A DNA stretch of 5,043 bases from Rhodospirillales bacterium (GTDB taxonomy: Bacteria; Pseudomonadota; Alphaproteobacteria; UBA828): contig JAPOPO010000522.1 of NCBI GenBank assembly GCA_026712885.1, positions 1 to 5,043 of the forward strand, in the 5' to 3' direction. The stretch's first letter is position 1, and each line of letters opens with the position of its first letter. A program made the translations under genes and the position numbers. The notes below the pieces were generated by a model. The model saw nothing but the letters and a program-made list of their open reading frames with translations, made no database searches and was not told where the DNA came from. Shown here piece by piece: positions 1-5,043 of this stretch.

Positions 1-576
1 GTCGTCCGCGCGGTTGGCGTTGAAGAAGTGATCCACGGGATCGCAGGGGAAGACCACCTCCACCAGCCGGTGGCTTGCGGTCCAGCGATCGATCTTGCGC
101 TCGCCCTGCTCGACCAGGGCCTGGCGCAGGTCGGCCCGGAGCTCCACCGGCCAGAGCCCGAACACCGGATGCGTCCGGCCGCCCGAAACGGCACAGGCAA
201 GATCGGCGCCCGCAAGGTCGCGGGCTTCCACCATCAACTCGACCATGTCACGCGGCAGAAAGGGTGCATCTGTGGCGAAGCTCGCCACCAGCGGGTGGTG
301 GGGCGCATGCTCTGCCGCCCAGTCGAGCGCAGTCAGGATACCGGCGAGTGGCCCGGCGTGGCCTTCCACCACGTCGGCGACCACCGGCAGGCCGTACGGC
401 GCAAACCGCGCGGGATCGCCATTGGCGTTCAGGATTAGGGGGCCGACCTGGGGTGCGACCCGCGCAATCACGCGCGCGAGCAGGGTCTCGCCTGCGAGCG
501 ACCTCAGGCACTTGTCGCCGCCCCCCATTCGGCGTGCCAATCCGCCTGCAAGCAGCACGCCTGCGACTGCCGTCAT
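1..576 (-). CDS. mobA: Molybdenum cofactor guanylyltransferase MobA (C-terminus cut by window edge)
   Basis: This enzyme transfers GMP from GTP to molybdopterin-Mo, giving the guanine dinucleotide cofactor used by DMSO-reductase-family molybdoenzymes; it is cytoplasmic. The minus-strand frame is open for 192 codons with no stop, from the ATG at 576 to base 1. The N-terminus carries the nucleotidyltransferase signature VLLAGGLARRMGGGDK (residues 7-22), which binds the GTP phosphates and guanine. NANGD follows at 50-54, then EGHAGPLAGIL at 71-81, and the metal-binding Asp103 in TDAPFLP (102-108). The last visible residues, FFNANRADD, match the conserved FxNxNTPxDL-like end of the family, so perhaps only 5-25 residues are missing. 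A purine-rich GGGGAG-like stretch about 11 nt upstream is a modest Shine-Dalgarno. The gene diverges from ubiK. CTP-using MocA and other MobA-like transferases share the fold, but the spacing of LAGG, RMGG and DAP fits MobA best. Confidence 0.93.
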   Translation of the reverse strand, partial: MTAVAGVLLAGGLARRMGGGDKCLRSLAGETLLARVIARVAPQVGPLILNANGDPARFAPYGLPVVADVVEGHAGPLAGILTALDWAAEHAPHHPLVASFATDAPFLPRDMVELMVEARDLAGADLACAVSGGRTHPVFGLWPVELRADLRQALVEQGERKIDRWTASHRLVEVVFPCDPVDHFFNANRADD

Positions 577-734
577 CGGCGGCACACTCCCCTCTGACCT
601 CGTCTCGTGCGTATTGTCATTCGCCGATGGTCGCCGGTTTGATCCCGCTTGAAAAGCATCCAGGCCCAACTCATCTCACGCTACAGGGAGCGCACGCCTC
701 CATGGCATACTGACGTCGACACGGGAGACTGCCG
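577..734. promoter_or_regulatory. Divergent intergenic region between mobA and ubiK
   Basis: These 158 bases separate two genes that point away from each other, so promoters for both should lie here. On the plus strand, TTGTCA at 614-619 (5 of 6 matches to the -35 consensus) stands 18 nt before TTTGAT at 638-643 (4 of 6 to the -10 consensus). This would give ubiK a leader of about 85 nt. No convincing minus-strand promoter was found for mobA. No open reading frame here looks real. The promoter is a weak consensus match only, and spurious matches are common at this length. Confidence 0.35.
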
Positions 735-1031
735 ATGCAGACCGATAGCCACATTCTCGACGACGTGGCCCGGGTCGCCACCGGGGCCATGGGGGCGGCG
801 AGCGGCCTCAAGAGCGAGCTCGATGCCATGGTCAAGCGGCGCCTCGAAGGAATTCTGGCGCAAATGGACCTGGTCCCGCGAGACGAGTTCGATGCGGTCA
901 AGGAAATGGCGGCGCGCGCCCGAAGCGAAAGCGAGGCGCTGACCGAGCGGGTCGCCCGGCTGGAAGCGAAGCTCGCGGCGGCCGAAGCTACGCCGGAAAC
1001 CGGCGCCAAGGAGGCAGGCGATGGACGATAA
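735..1031 (+). CDS. ubiK: UbiK/BMFP-family accessory protein (YqiC-like)
   Basis: This 98-residue protein belongs to the BMFP/YqiC family. Members include E. coli UbiK, an accessory factor for oxygen-dependent ubiquinone biosynthesis, and the Brucella membrane fusogenic protein. The expected architecture is visible. The N-terminal half (about 5-45) is a helix-prone region containing the run GLKSELDAMVKRRLE. A conserved R-x-EFD-x-V (R49, E51, F52, D53, V55) then leads into a charged heptad-like coiled coil (about 49-85) with L69, V73, L76, E77 and L80. The tail is low-complexity and Ala/Glu-rich. There is no signal peptide; family members are soluble but bind membranes peripherally through the amphipathic N-terminus. 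The ATG is supported by GGGAG at 723-727, 7 nt upstream. Its end overlaps the DUF1244 gene by 11 nt. Family membership is firm; a role in ubiquinone synthesis in this organism is inferred from E. coli. Confidence 0.88.
   Translation: MQTDSHILDDVARVATGAMGAASGLKSELDAMVKRRLEGILAQMDLVPRDEFDAVKEMAARARSESEALTERVARLEAKLAAAEATPETGAKEAGDGR
1008..1014 (+). promoter_or_regulatory. Strong ribosome-binding site for the DUF1244 gene, inside ubiK
   Basis: AAGGAGG, a full match to the anti-Shine-Dalgarno core, lies 6 nt before the ATG at 1021 and within the last codons of ubiK. It fixes the start of the DUF1244 gene and shows that the overlap is a real translational arrangement rather than a start-calling error. 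Confidence 0.85.
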
Positions 1032-1323
1032 GACCCAGATCGAGCTGGAGGCCGCCGCCTTCCGCACGCTGGTCGCGCACCTGCGCAATCGCACGGACGT
1101 GCAGAACATCGAGCTGATGAACCTCGCCGGCTTCTGCCGCAACTGCCTCTCCAAGTGGTATCGCGCCGCCGCGGAGGAAAAGGGGCTCGACATGAACCTG
1201 GAGGAGGCGCGCCAGCTGGTCTACGGCATGACGTACGCGGAGTGGAAGGAGCACTTCCAGACCGAGGCGACGGCCGAGCAGAAGGCCAAGTACGCCGAAG
1301 AGGCCGCGAAGCACGGCTTCTGA
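1021..1323 (+). CDS. DUF1244 family protein (small, function unknown)
   Basis: This 100-residue protein matches the DUF1244 family, small helical proteins widespread in proteobacteria with no established function. The hallmark is GFCRNCLSKWYRAAA (residues 37-51), a Cys-x-x-Cys pair (C39, C42) inside a basic/aromatic helix. The second family block, VYGMTYAEWKEHFQTEATAEQKAKY, sits near residues 67-91. There is no signal peptide or membrane segment, and the length is usual for the family. Only two cysteines are visible, so a metal or redox role for the CxxC is possible but unproven. It overlaps ubiK by 11 nt in another frame and has its own AAGGAGG site, so the two genes are probably co-transcribed and translationally coupled. 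Sharing a transcript with a UbiK homologue hints at a link to quinone or membrane metabolism, but this is guilt by association only. Confidence 0.9.
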   Translation: MDDKTQIELEAAAFRTLVAHLRNRTDVQNIELMNLAGFCRNCLSKWYRAAAEEKGLDMNLEEARQLVYGMTYAEWKEHFQTEATAEQKAKYAEEAAKHGF

Positions 1324-1358
1324 TTTGCTTAATCATCTCCCTCAGTCGCCGGGCGCTC

Positions 1359-1480
1359 GCTCCGCTCGCTTGGCTACGCGCCATTAGGCGCGCGGCGCAG
1401 TCGCGCCGTCCGGGCCTGCGGCCCGGTAACTTCGACGCGCCACACCCGTGGGCTGCTAGTTGCGAATGTGCTCCGCTCGC
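1359..1480. repeat. Direct repeat GCTCCGCTCGC flanking a palindromic block
   Basis: The 11-mer GCTCCGCTCGC occurs at 1359-1369 and again at 1470-1480. Between the copies, the 8-mer ACGCGCCA also occurs twice (1376-1383 and 1435-1442). The two palindromes described separately sit inside this span. The arrangement resembles a small dispersed intergenic repeat, but it could be compositional bias in a GC-rich spacer. Confidence 0.4.
1377..1426 (+). terminator. Stacked hairpins downstream of DUF1244, possible terminator
   Basis: CGCGCC-ATTA-GGCGCG (1377-1392) is a perfect 6-bp stem with a 4-nt loop. CCGGGCC-TGC-GGCCCGG (1410-1426) is a perfect 7-bp stem with a 3-nt loop. The GGCGCG arm (1387-1392) can pair instead with CGCGCC at 1402-1407. 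Neither stem is followed by a T-run, so this is not a textbook intrinsic terminator. It could be a Rho-associated or RNA-stabilising structure, or part of a dispersed palindromic repeat. Confidence 0.35.
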
Positions 1481-1536
1481 CTGTAAGTAAGTCTTTGGAG
1501 CGTGAGCGGTTGGCGCTCTCAGCAACTCCCTGAAGC

Positions 1537-1543
1537 AGAGAGG
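1537..1543 (+). promoter_or_regulatory. Ribosome-binding site that sets the start of the Gfo/Idh gene
   Basis: AGAGAGG lies 6 nt before the ATG at 1550. The frame is open upstream to a GTG at 1502, but that start lacks a comparable site and would add 16 residues before the Rossmann motif, so ATG 1550 is preferred. Confidence 0.75.
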
Positions 1544-1549
1544 CCGTCG

Positions 1550-2638
1550 ATGACGAAACCGGTCGGCATCGGGTTCCTGGGCTCCGGCTTCGTGAGCGCG
1601 ATCCATGCCCGCGCGCTCGTACGCAATCCGCACGCAAACCTGGTCGCGGTGGTATCGCCCACGCCGGGCAATGCCGAGGCCTTTGCTGAGACCTACGGCT
1701 TGGCCCACCACTGGACCGATCACCGCCCGCTGCTGGAGCGCGACGATATCGACATGGTGGTCATCGGCACGCCCAACGACACCCACTGCCCGCTGGTGCT
1801 GGACTGCGCCGCCGCCGGCAAGCACGTCGTGCTGGAGAAGCCGATGTGCCTGAGCATGGCCGAGGCCGACAGCATGATCGCCGCCTGCGCCGACGCCGGT
1901 GTGCTCTTCATGTATGCCGAGGAGCTGTGCTTCGCGCCCAAGTACCTGCGCTTGAAGTCGCTGCTCGATGCTGGCGCGCTCGGCAGCCCCACTCTCGTCA
2001 AGCATTCGGAGAAGCACGACGGTCCTCACGCACCTCACTTTTGGGACGTCGAGCGCGCCGGCGGCGGTGTGCTCGCGGACATGGGCTGCCACGGCATCGC
2101 CTTCGCCCGCTGGATGCTCGATCGGGCGCCGATCGTCTCGGTCTACGCCCAGCTCTCCACCCAGGTGCACGGCGACAGGACCAGGGGCGAAGACAACGCG
2201 CTGCTCATCCTCGAGTTCGAAGGCGGCTGTCTCTTCCTCAACGAGACCAGCTGGACCAAGCCCGGCGGCATGGACGACCGGGCCGAGGTGCATGGCTCCA
2301 AGGGGGTAGCCTACGCCGACCTGCTCCACGGCAACTCGATCGAGACCTACAGCAGCGGCGGCTACGACTATGCGGTGGAGAAGGCCGGCGGCACCCAGGG
2401 CTGGAGCTTCACCATCTACGAGGAGGAGTGGAACTACGGTTTCTGGGGCGAGTTCGACCACTTCGTGGATTGCGTGCAGAACGGCACGGCGCCGCTGGTG
2501 ACCGGAGAGGACGCGCGCGCGGTGCAGGAGGTGCTGTTCGCAGCCTACGAGTCCGCCCGCACCGGTACCAAGGTCGCGCTCCCCTTCAGGAGCGATGCGG
2601 CCAAGCCTTGGGACCTGTGGCAGGGCGGCGAGGGGTAA
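1550..2638 (+). CDS. Gfo/Idh/MocA-family NAD(P)-dependent oxidoreductase
   Basis: This 362-residue cytoplasmic enzyme belongs to the glucose-fructose oxidoreductase/inositol dehydrogenase/MocA family, which oxidises or reduces sugars, cyclitols and their derivatives. The N-terminal Rossmann domain has the dinucleotide loop GIGFLGSGFVSAIHA (6-20), and VVIGTPNDTH (70-79) follows a strand end. The family's EKP motif is at 96-98, with catalytic-type Lys97. The substrate-side domain shows CFAPKY just after residue 120, a His-rich segment HSEKHDGPHAPHFWD (152-166), and GGGVLADMGCHGI with Asp177 and His181 as the usual D-x3-H pair. The C-terminus ends in the typical TGEDARAVQEVLFAAYESARTG. Length is normal, with no signal peptide. 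The next gene starts 4 nt after its stop, so it probably shares an operon with the isomerase and kinase. All catalytic residues are present, so it should be active. Substrate cannot be read from sequence: a sugar, inositol or 3-keto-glycoside dehydrogenase are all possible. Confidence 0.92.
   Translation: MTKPVGIGFLGSGFVSAIHARALVRNPHANLVAVVSPTPGNAEAFAETYGLAHHWTDHRPLLERDDIDMVVIGTPNDTHCPLVLDCAAAGKHVVLEKPMCLSMAEADSMIAACADAGVLFMYAEELCFAPKYLRLKSLLDAGALGSPTLVKHSEKHDGPHAPHFWDVERAGGGVLADMGCHGIAFARWMLDRAPIVSVYAQLSTQVHGDRTRGEDNALLILEFEGGCLFLNETSWTKPGGMDDRAEVHGSKGVAYADLLHGNSIETYSSGGYDYAVEKAGGTQGWSFTIYEEEWNYGFWGEFDHFVDCVQNGTAPLVTGEDARAVQEVLFAAYESARTGTKVALPFRSDAAKPWDLWQGGEG
2630..2635 (+). promoter_or_regulatory. 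Ribosome-binding site that sets the GTG start of the isomerase gene
   Basis: GAGGGG abuts the TAA of the preceding gene and lies 7 nt before the GTG at 2643. This favours GTG 2643 over the in-frame ATG at 2595, which lies 44 nt inside the oxidoreductase gene and would add 16 residues (MRPSLGTCG...) with no family resemblance. Confidence 0.7.
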
Positions 2639-2642
2639 GTCG

Positions 2643-3371
2643 GTGCGTTTCACTGTCCTTCCGGATGGGGGAGCGCTGGACCGGGAAGCGGCGGCGCTGA
2701 TTTTGGATGCGGCCGGCGCCAAGCCGGACCTCCTGATCTGCCTCGCGAGCGGGGGAACGCCGACCGGCACTTACGCCCTGCTTGCCCAGGAGCCGGAGCG
2801 GCTCGCGCACGCGCGCTTCATCCAGCTCGACGAGTGGGCGGGCATTGCTCCGGAGGACCCGGCGAGCTGCGCCGACTATCTGCGCCGCACGATGCGTGTC
2901 CCGCTCGCGGTGCCGCCGGAGCGATGGATCGGAATCCGCGGCGACGCGCCAGATGCCGGCGCCGAGTGCCGGCGGGTGGGCGCCGCCTTGGAGGCGGCCG
3001 GACCCATCGACCTCTGCATCCTGGGGCTCGGGCTGAACGGGCATCTGGCGCTGAACGAGCCGGCGGAAAGCTTCGACCCCTTCTGCCACGTCGCCACGCT
3101 TGCCGAGCAGTCCCGCGGCCATCCGATGGTCGCTGCGGCCGCCCGACCGGTCCGCCGGGGGCTGACGCTCGGCCTCGGCGACATCCTGCGCGCGCGCCGT
3201 ATCCTGCTCTTGGTCTCCGGCGCCGCCAAACGAGAGCCGCTCTCGCAGTTGGCCGCCCGGCGCGTCACGCCGGCGCTGCCCGCTTCGTTCCTGTGGATGC
3301 ACAGCGACGCCGTCTGCCTCTGCGACGAGGAGGCTGCGTCGGGCACGGGCCTCGACGGTGCCGGCCCATGA
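2643..3371 (+). CDS. Glucosamine/galactosamine-6-phosphate isomerase (NagB/AgaI family)
   Basis: This 242-residue enzyme is predicted to deaminate and isomerise a hexosamine-6-phosphate to a ketohexose-6-phosphate plus ammonia. The family blocks appear in order: phosphate-binding LASGGTPTGTY (34-44); LDEW (62-65) with the catalytic-type Asp63; LGLGLNGHLALNEP (127-140) with His134 and Glu139; RPVRRGLTLGLGDIL; LLLVSGAAKRE; and PASFLWMHSD near the C-terminus. Classical NagB has Asp-Gly-His in the active-site loop, where this protein has Asn132-Gly-His. From memory, E. coli AgaI has the same NGH form together with the LTLGL-like and PASFLW blocks, so a galactosamine-type enzyme is favoured. The related 6-phosphogluconolactonases are less likely because LDEW and NEP are NagB/AgaI features. 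The start is GTG with a good ribosome-binding site. The gene begins 4 nt after the oxidoreductase and overlaps the kinase by 4 nt (ATGA), a sign of translational coupling. Confidence 0.87.
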   Translation: MRFTVLPDGGALDREAAALILDAAGAKPDLLICLASGGTPTGTYALLAQEPERLAHARFIQLDEWAGIAPEDPASCADYLRRTMRVPLAVPPERWIGIRGDAPDAGAECRRVGAALEAAGPIDLCILGLGLNGHLALNEPAESFDPFCHVATLAEQSRGHPMVAAAARPVRRGLTLGLGDILRARRILLLVSGAAKREPLSQLAARRVTPALPASFLWMHSDAVCLCDEEAASGTGLDGAGP

Positions 3372-4279
3372 GCCGTTTTGCGCTGGGCGTCGACATTGGC
3401 GGCACCAAGATCGCTGTCGGCGCAGTCGGTGCAACCGGTGCGGTGCATGCAAGGCGGACCATCGCGACAGACGCCGCGGCGGGCTTCGATGCGGGGCTTG
3501 AGCGGCTCACGCGCGCCATCGACGAGACTCTGGCCGAGGCGGGCGTGGATGCGGCGGCGCTTGCGGGTATTGGCCTCGGCTGCCCTGGGCCCTTCGACGA
3601 AGCAAGCGGGAGGATCGAGAATTTCTACACCCTCCCCGGTTGGGAGGGGAATGACATCGTGAGCCCGCTCGTCGACCGCTTCGATAAGCCGGTGCGGCTC
3701 GTCAACGACGCGGATGCAGCGCTGTTGGGCGAAGCGCTGGCCGGCGGTGCCCGCGGCGCGCGCGTCGCGCTGATGCTGACCATCGGCACCGGCATCGGCG
3801 GCGCGGTGCTGATCGACGGTGCGATTCTGCGGGGTGCCGCCGGTGACCATCCCGAGATCGGCCATCTGATTGTCGACCCGACCGGGCCGGAATGTTACTG
3901 CGGCAGCCGAGGCTGCCTCGAAGCCTTTGCCGCAGGGCCTGCGCTCGCGCGGGCGGGCGCCGAATTCGGCTACGCGGATGCCGAAGCCGTCTTCGCCGCC
4001 GCCGATGCCGGCGCGGCGCAGGCTCGAGCCATCGTCGCCTGTAGCGCGGACGCCATGGAAACGGCGGTCTGGAGCCTCATCCATACCCTTCTACCCGAGG
4101 TGCTCCTCATCGGCGGCGGCATTGGCGAGCGCCACTTCGCGCTCTATCGCGCGTCCGCCGAGCGCGCCATCGCGCGCGCCGTGCTCGCGCCCGACGGCGC
4201 AATCCGCGTGGTCAAGGCGGCGCTCGGCAACGATGCGGGCATGGTGGGCGCTGCGGCGCTGATGCTCGACGATGCCTGA
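3368..4279 (+). CDS. ROK-family sugar kinase (candidate hexosamine/N-acetylhexosamine kinase)
   Basis: This 303-residue cytoplasmic kinase is predicted to phosphorylate a hexose or amino sugar with ATP. It has the full ROK pattern: phosphate-1 motif DIGGTK (9-14); GLGCPGPFD in the first domain; LVNDAD with catalytic-type Asp114 (112-116); ATP-binding TIGTGIGG (138-145); HPEIGH (161-166), where Glu163 and His166 form the ROK sugar-binding ExGH; zinc ligands Cys176, Cys178 and Cys183 in CYCGSRGCLE, which with His166 complete the site; and the adenosine motif LLIGGGIG (246-253). No helix-turn-helix precedes the kinase domain, so it is an enzyme rather than a ROK repressor such as NagC. The length is normal. 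The ATG overlaps the isomerase stop (ATGA), which fixes the start even though the frame is open upstream. Pairing with an amino-sugar isomerase suggests glucosamine, galactosamine or N-acetylated forms. Glucokinase or fructokinase activity is also possible. Confidence 0.9.
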   Translation: MSRFALGVDIGGTKIAVGAVGATGAVHARRTIATDAAAGFDAGLERLTRAIDETLAEAGVDAAALAGIGLGCPGPFDEASGRIENFYTLPGWEGNDIVSPLVDRFDKPVRLVNDADAALLGEALAGGARGARVALMLTIGTGIGGAVLIDGAILRGAAGDHPEIGHLIVDPTGPECYCGSRGCLEAFAAGPALARAGAEFGYADAEAVFAAADAGAAQARAIVACSADAMETAVWSLIHTLLPEVLLIGGGIGERHFALYRASAERAIARAVLAPDGAIRVVKAALGNDAGMVGAAALMLDDA

Positions 4280-4348
4280 TCTCCATCGGGTTCAGGACTG
4301 GGTCGATCCCAGCTTGACACCGGCGCTGCGATCCACGCATCTCGGTCG
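4280..4348 (+). promoter_or_regulatory. Short spacer with inverted repeat and -35-like box before the monooxygenase
   Basis: These 69 bases separate the kinase from the monooxygenase. CTGGG-TCGAT-CCCAG (4298-4312) is a perfect 5-bp stem with a 5-nt loop. It is followed at once by a perfect TTGACA (4314-4319), but no good -10 hexamer lies 16-18 nt downstream. There is no T-run after the stem, so it is not a standard terminator. The spacer could hold a new promoter with an operator, or the monooxygenase could be read from the sugar operon. Confidence 0.35.
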
Positions 4349-5043
4349 ATGAGCGACTCTTCGGCTCGACAGGTTGGCGGAAGCGGTCGGCGCTCTGCTG
4401 TTGCACCGGACTTCGATGCGATCGTGGTCGGCGCGGGCTTCGCCGGTCTCTACATGCTCTATCGACTGCGCTCGATGGGGCTCTCGGTGCGCGTCCTGGA
4501 GCAGGGCGGCGGGGTCGGCGGCACCTGGTACTGGAACCGTTACCCTGGCGCCCGCTGCGATCTCGACAGCGTCGAGTATTCGTACCAGTTCTCCGACGCG
4601 CTCCAGCAGGAATGGCGGTGGAGCGAGCGCTTCGCCGGGCAGCCCGAGATCCTGCGCTACCTGGAGCATGTCGCGGACCGGTTCGACCTCCGTCGGGACA
4701 TCCGGTTCAACACGACCGTCACGGAGGCGGCCTACGACGACGCGGCGGGATGCTGGCGCATCGCCACCGACGACGGTCAGCGGCTCTCCGCTACCTATTG
4801 CATCATGGCCACCGGGTGCCTCTCTGTCCCCAATCGGCCGGCGTTCGACGGCTTGGACCGCTTCCAGGGCGAGTGGTACCACACCGGCGCGTGGCCTCAC
4901 GAAGCAATCTCCTTCGCCGGCAAGCGCGTCGGCATCGTCGGTACCGGCTCATCCGCAGTTCAGGCGATCCCCGTGATCGCGGTGGAGGCGCGCCACCTCA
5001 CCGTCTTTCAGCGCCAGGCGAGCTACAGCATCCCCGCCCGCAA
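4349..5043 (+). CDS. Type I Baeyer-Villiger/flavin-containing monooxygenase (C-terminus cut by window edge)
   Basis: The visible 231 residues are the N-terminal part of an FAD- and NADPH-dependent monooxygenase of the cyclohexanone/phenylacetone monooxygenase type, which inserts oxygen into ketones to form esters or lactones. After a 20-residue polar leader, the FAD Rossmann motif GAGFAG is at 28-33, with Glu51 ending the second strand. The substrate-side block GGTWYWNRYPGARCD is at 57-71, and ATGCLSVPNRP closes the first domain. The exact BVMO fingerprint FxGxxxHxxxWP follows as FQGEWYHTGAWP (172-183). The NADPH Rossmann motif GTGSSA is at 198-203, then VFQRQASYSIPAR. Full-length relatives are about 500-550 residues, so less than half is seen. 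ATG 4349 is the first ATG/GTG/TTG in frame after the kinase stop, but its Shine-Dalgarno is weak. It could act on a cyclic, aliphatic or aromatic ketone; the substrate is not predictable here. Confidence 0.93.
   Translation, partial: MSDSSARQVGGSGRRSAVAPDFDAIVVGAGFAGLYMLYRLRSMGLSVRVLEQGGGVGGTWYWNRYPGARCDLDSVEYSYQFSDALQQEWRWSERFAGQPEILRYLEHVADRFDLRRDIRFNTTVTEAAYDDAAGCWRIATDDGQRLSATYCIMATGCLSVPNRPAFDGLDRFQGEWYHTGAWPHEAISFAGKRVGIVGTGSSAVQAIPVIAVEARHLTVFQRQASYSIPAR

Larger units (their letters stand above)
1324..1549. other. GC-rich intergenic stretch with short repeats between DUF1244 and the sugar operon
   Basis: These 226 bases hold no convincing gene. The left two-thirds contain stacked inverted repeats and a repeated 11-mer (listed separately) and may end the DUF1244 transcript. 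The right part should contain the promoter of the three-gene sugar unit. The best match is TTGCGA (1460-1465) with TGTAAG (1482-1487) at a 16-nt spacing, each 4 of 6 to consensus, which is weak. A small GAGCG-N5-CGCTC inverted repeat (1504-1518) lies just upstream of the ribosome-binding site and could be an operator or chance. Confidence 0.6.

Noticed and set aside
639..653. FNR/Anr-like site upstream of mobA (TTGAT-N4-...)
   Set aside because: The left half-site TTGAT is present, which would make sense for a molybdenum-cofactor gene, but the right half does not match ATCAA, so only a chance half-site is supported.
75..713. Plus-strand open frames across the left end
   Set aside because: The minus strand there encodes MobA with all its signatures in one uninterrupted frame. 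The plus-strand translations are Arg/Pro-rich and unrecognisable.
1502..1549. GTG 1502 as the start of the Gfo/Idh gene
   Set aside because: It adds 16 residues without family resemblance and lacks a clear ribosome-binding site, whereas ATG 1550 has AGAGAGG at the right distance.
1324..1549. Riboswitch or small RNA in the intergenic region
   Set aside because: Hairpins are present, but no known riboswitch core or conserved small-RNA motif was recognised, and stems form easily at this GC content.
671..2770. A 699-codon open frame on the minus strand
   Set aside because: It lies antisense to ubiK, DUF1244 and the whole Gfo/Idh gene, all of which have clear family motifs. Long antisense frames are expected in GC-rich DNA, and the translation is low-complexity Arg/Ala/Gly/Val with no recognisable domain.
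2834..3367. N-terminal extension of the kinase frame upstream of 3368
   Set aside because: The added 178 residues are an out-of-frame reading of the isomerase gene. The kinase begins properly at the ATG in the ATGA overlap, 8 residues before DIGGTK.
2876..4084. A 402-codon open frame on the minus strand
   Set aside because: It is antisense to the isomerase and kinase genes, shows no domain, and has the Arg/Ala-rich composition of a shadow frame.

Overview
The window is GC-rich (roughly two-thirds G+C by eye), with dense, closely packed genes and the strong G/C third-position bias of a high-GC proteobacterium. A UbiK/BMFP-family protein next to a DUF1244 protein, plus MobA, points to Alphaproteobacteria. 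This is an inference from gene families; nothing here fixes the genus.

Layout. (1) 1-576, minus strand: mobA, the molybdenum-cofactor guanylyltransferase, nearly complete but cut at its C-terminus by the window edge. (2) 577-734: a divergent intergenic region that must serve both mobA (leftward) and ubiK (rightward). (3) 735-1323, plus strand: ubiK (BMFP family), overlapped by 11 nt by a small DUF1244 gene that has its own strong Shine-Dalgarno inside ubiK. (4) 1324-1549: a GC-rich intergenic stretch with short inverted and direct repeats, then the ribosome-binding site of the next gene. (5) 1550-4279, plus strand: a tightly coupled three-gene unit. It holds a Gfo/Idh/MocA-family NAD(P)-dependent oxidoreductase, a NagB/AgaI-family amino-sugar-6-phosphate isomerase/deaminase starting 4 nt later at GTG, and a ROK-family sugar kinase joined by an ATGA overlap. 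(6) 4349-5043, plus strand: the N-terminal part of a type I Baeyer-Villiger/flavin monooxygenase, running off the right edge.

How the genes fit together. The kinase and isomerase make a minimal amino-sugar route: the kinase phosphorylates a free hexosamine (or related sugar) at C6, and the isomerase deaminates the product to a ketohexose-6-phosphate for glycolysis or a tagatose-type branch. The Gfo/Idh enzyme would act earlier, oxidising or epimerising a sugar, cyclitol or glycoside. No NagA-type deacetylase, transporter or regulator lies in the window, so the substrate is open. The isomerase resembles the galactosamine-type AgaI more than classical NagB in its active-site loop, judged from memory of those families. 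The monooxygenase has every sequence mark of a type I BVMO and is not obviously part of sugar catabolism; it may start a new unit.

No mobile element, CRISPR array, tRNA or rRNA was seen. The most worthwhile leads are the three-gene sugar module, the ubiK-DUF1244 coupling and the BVMO. I did not find clear evidence of a wholly undescribed system.
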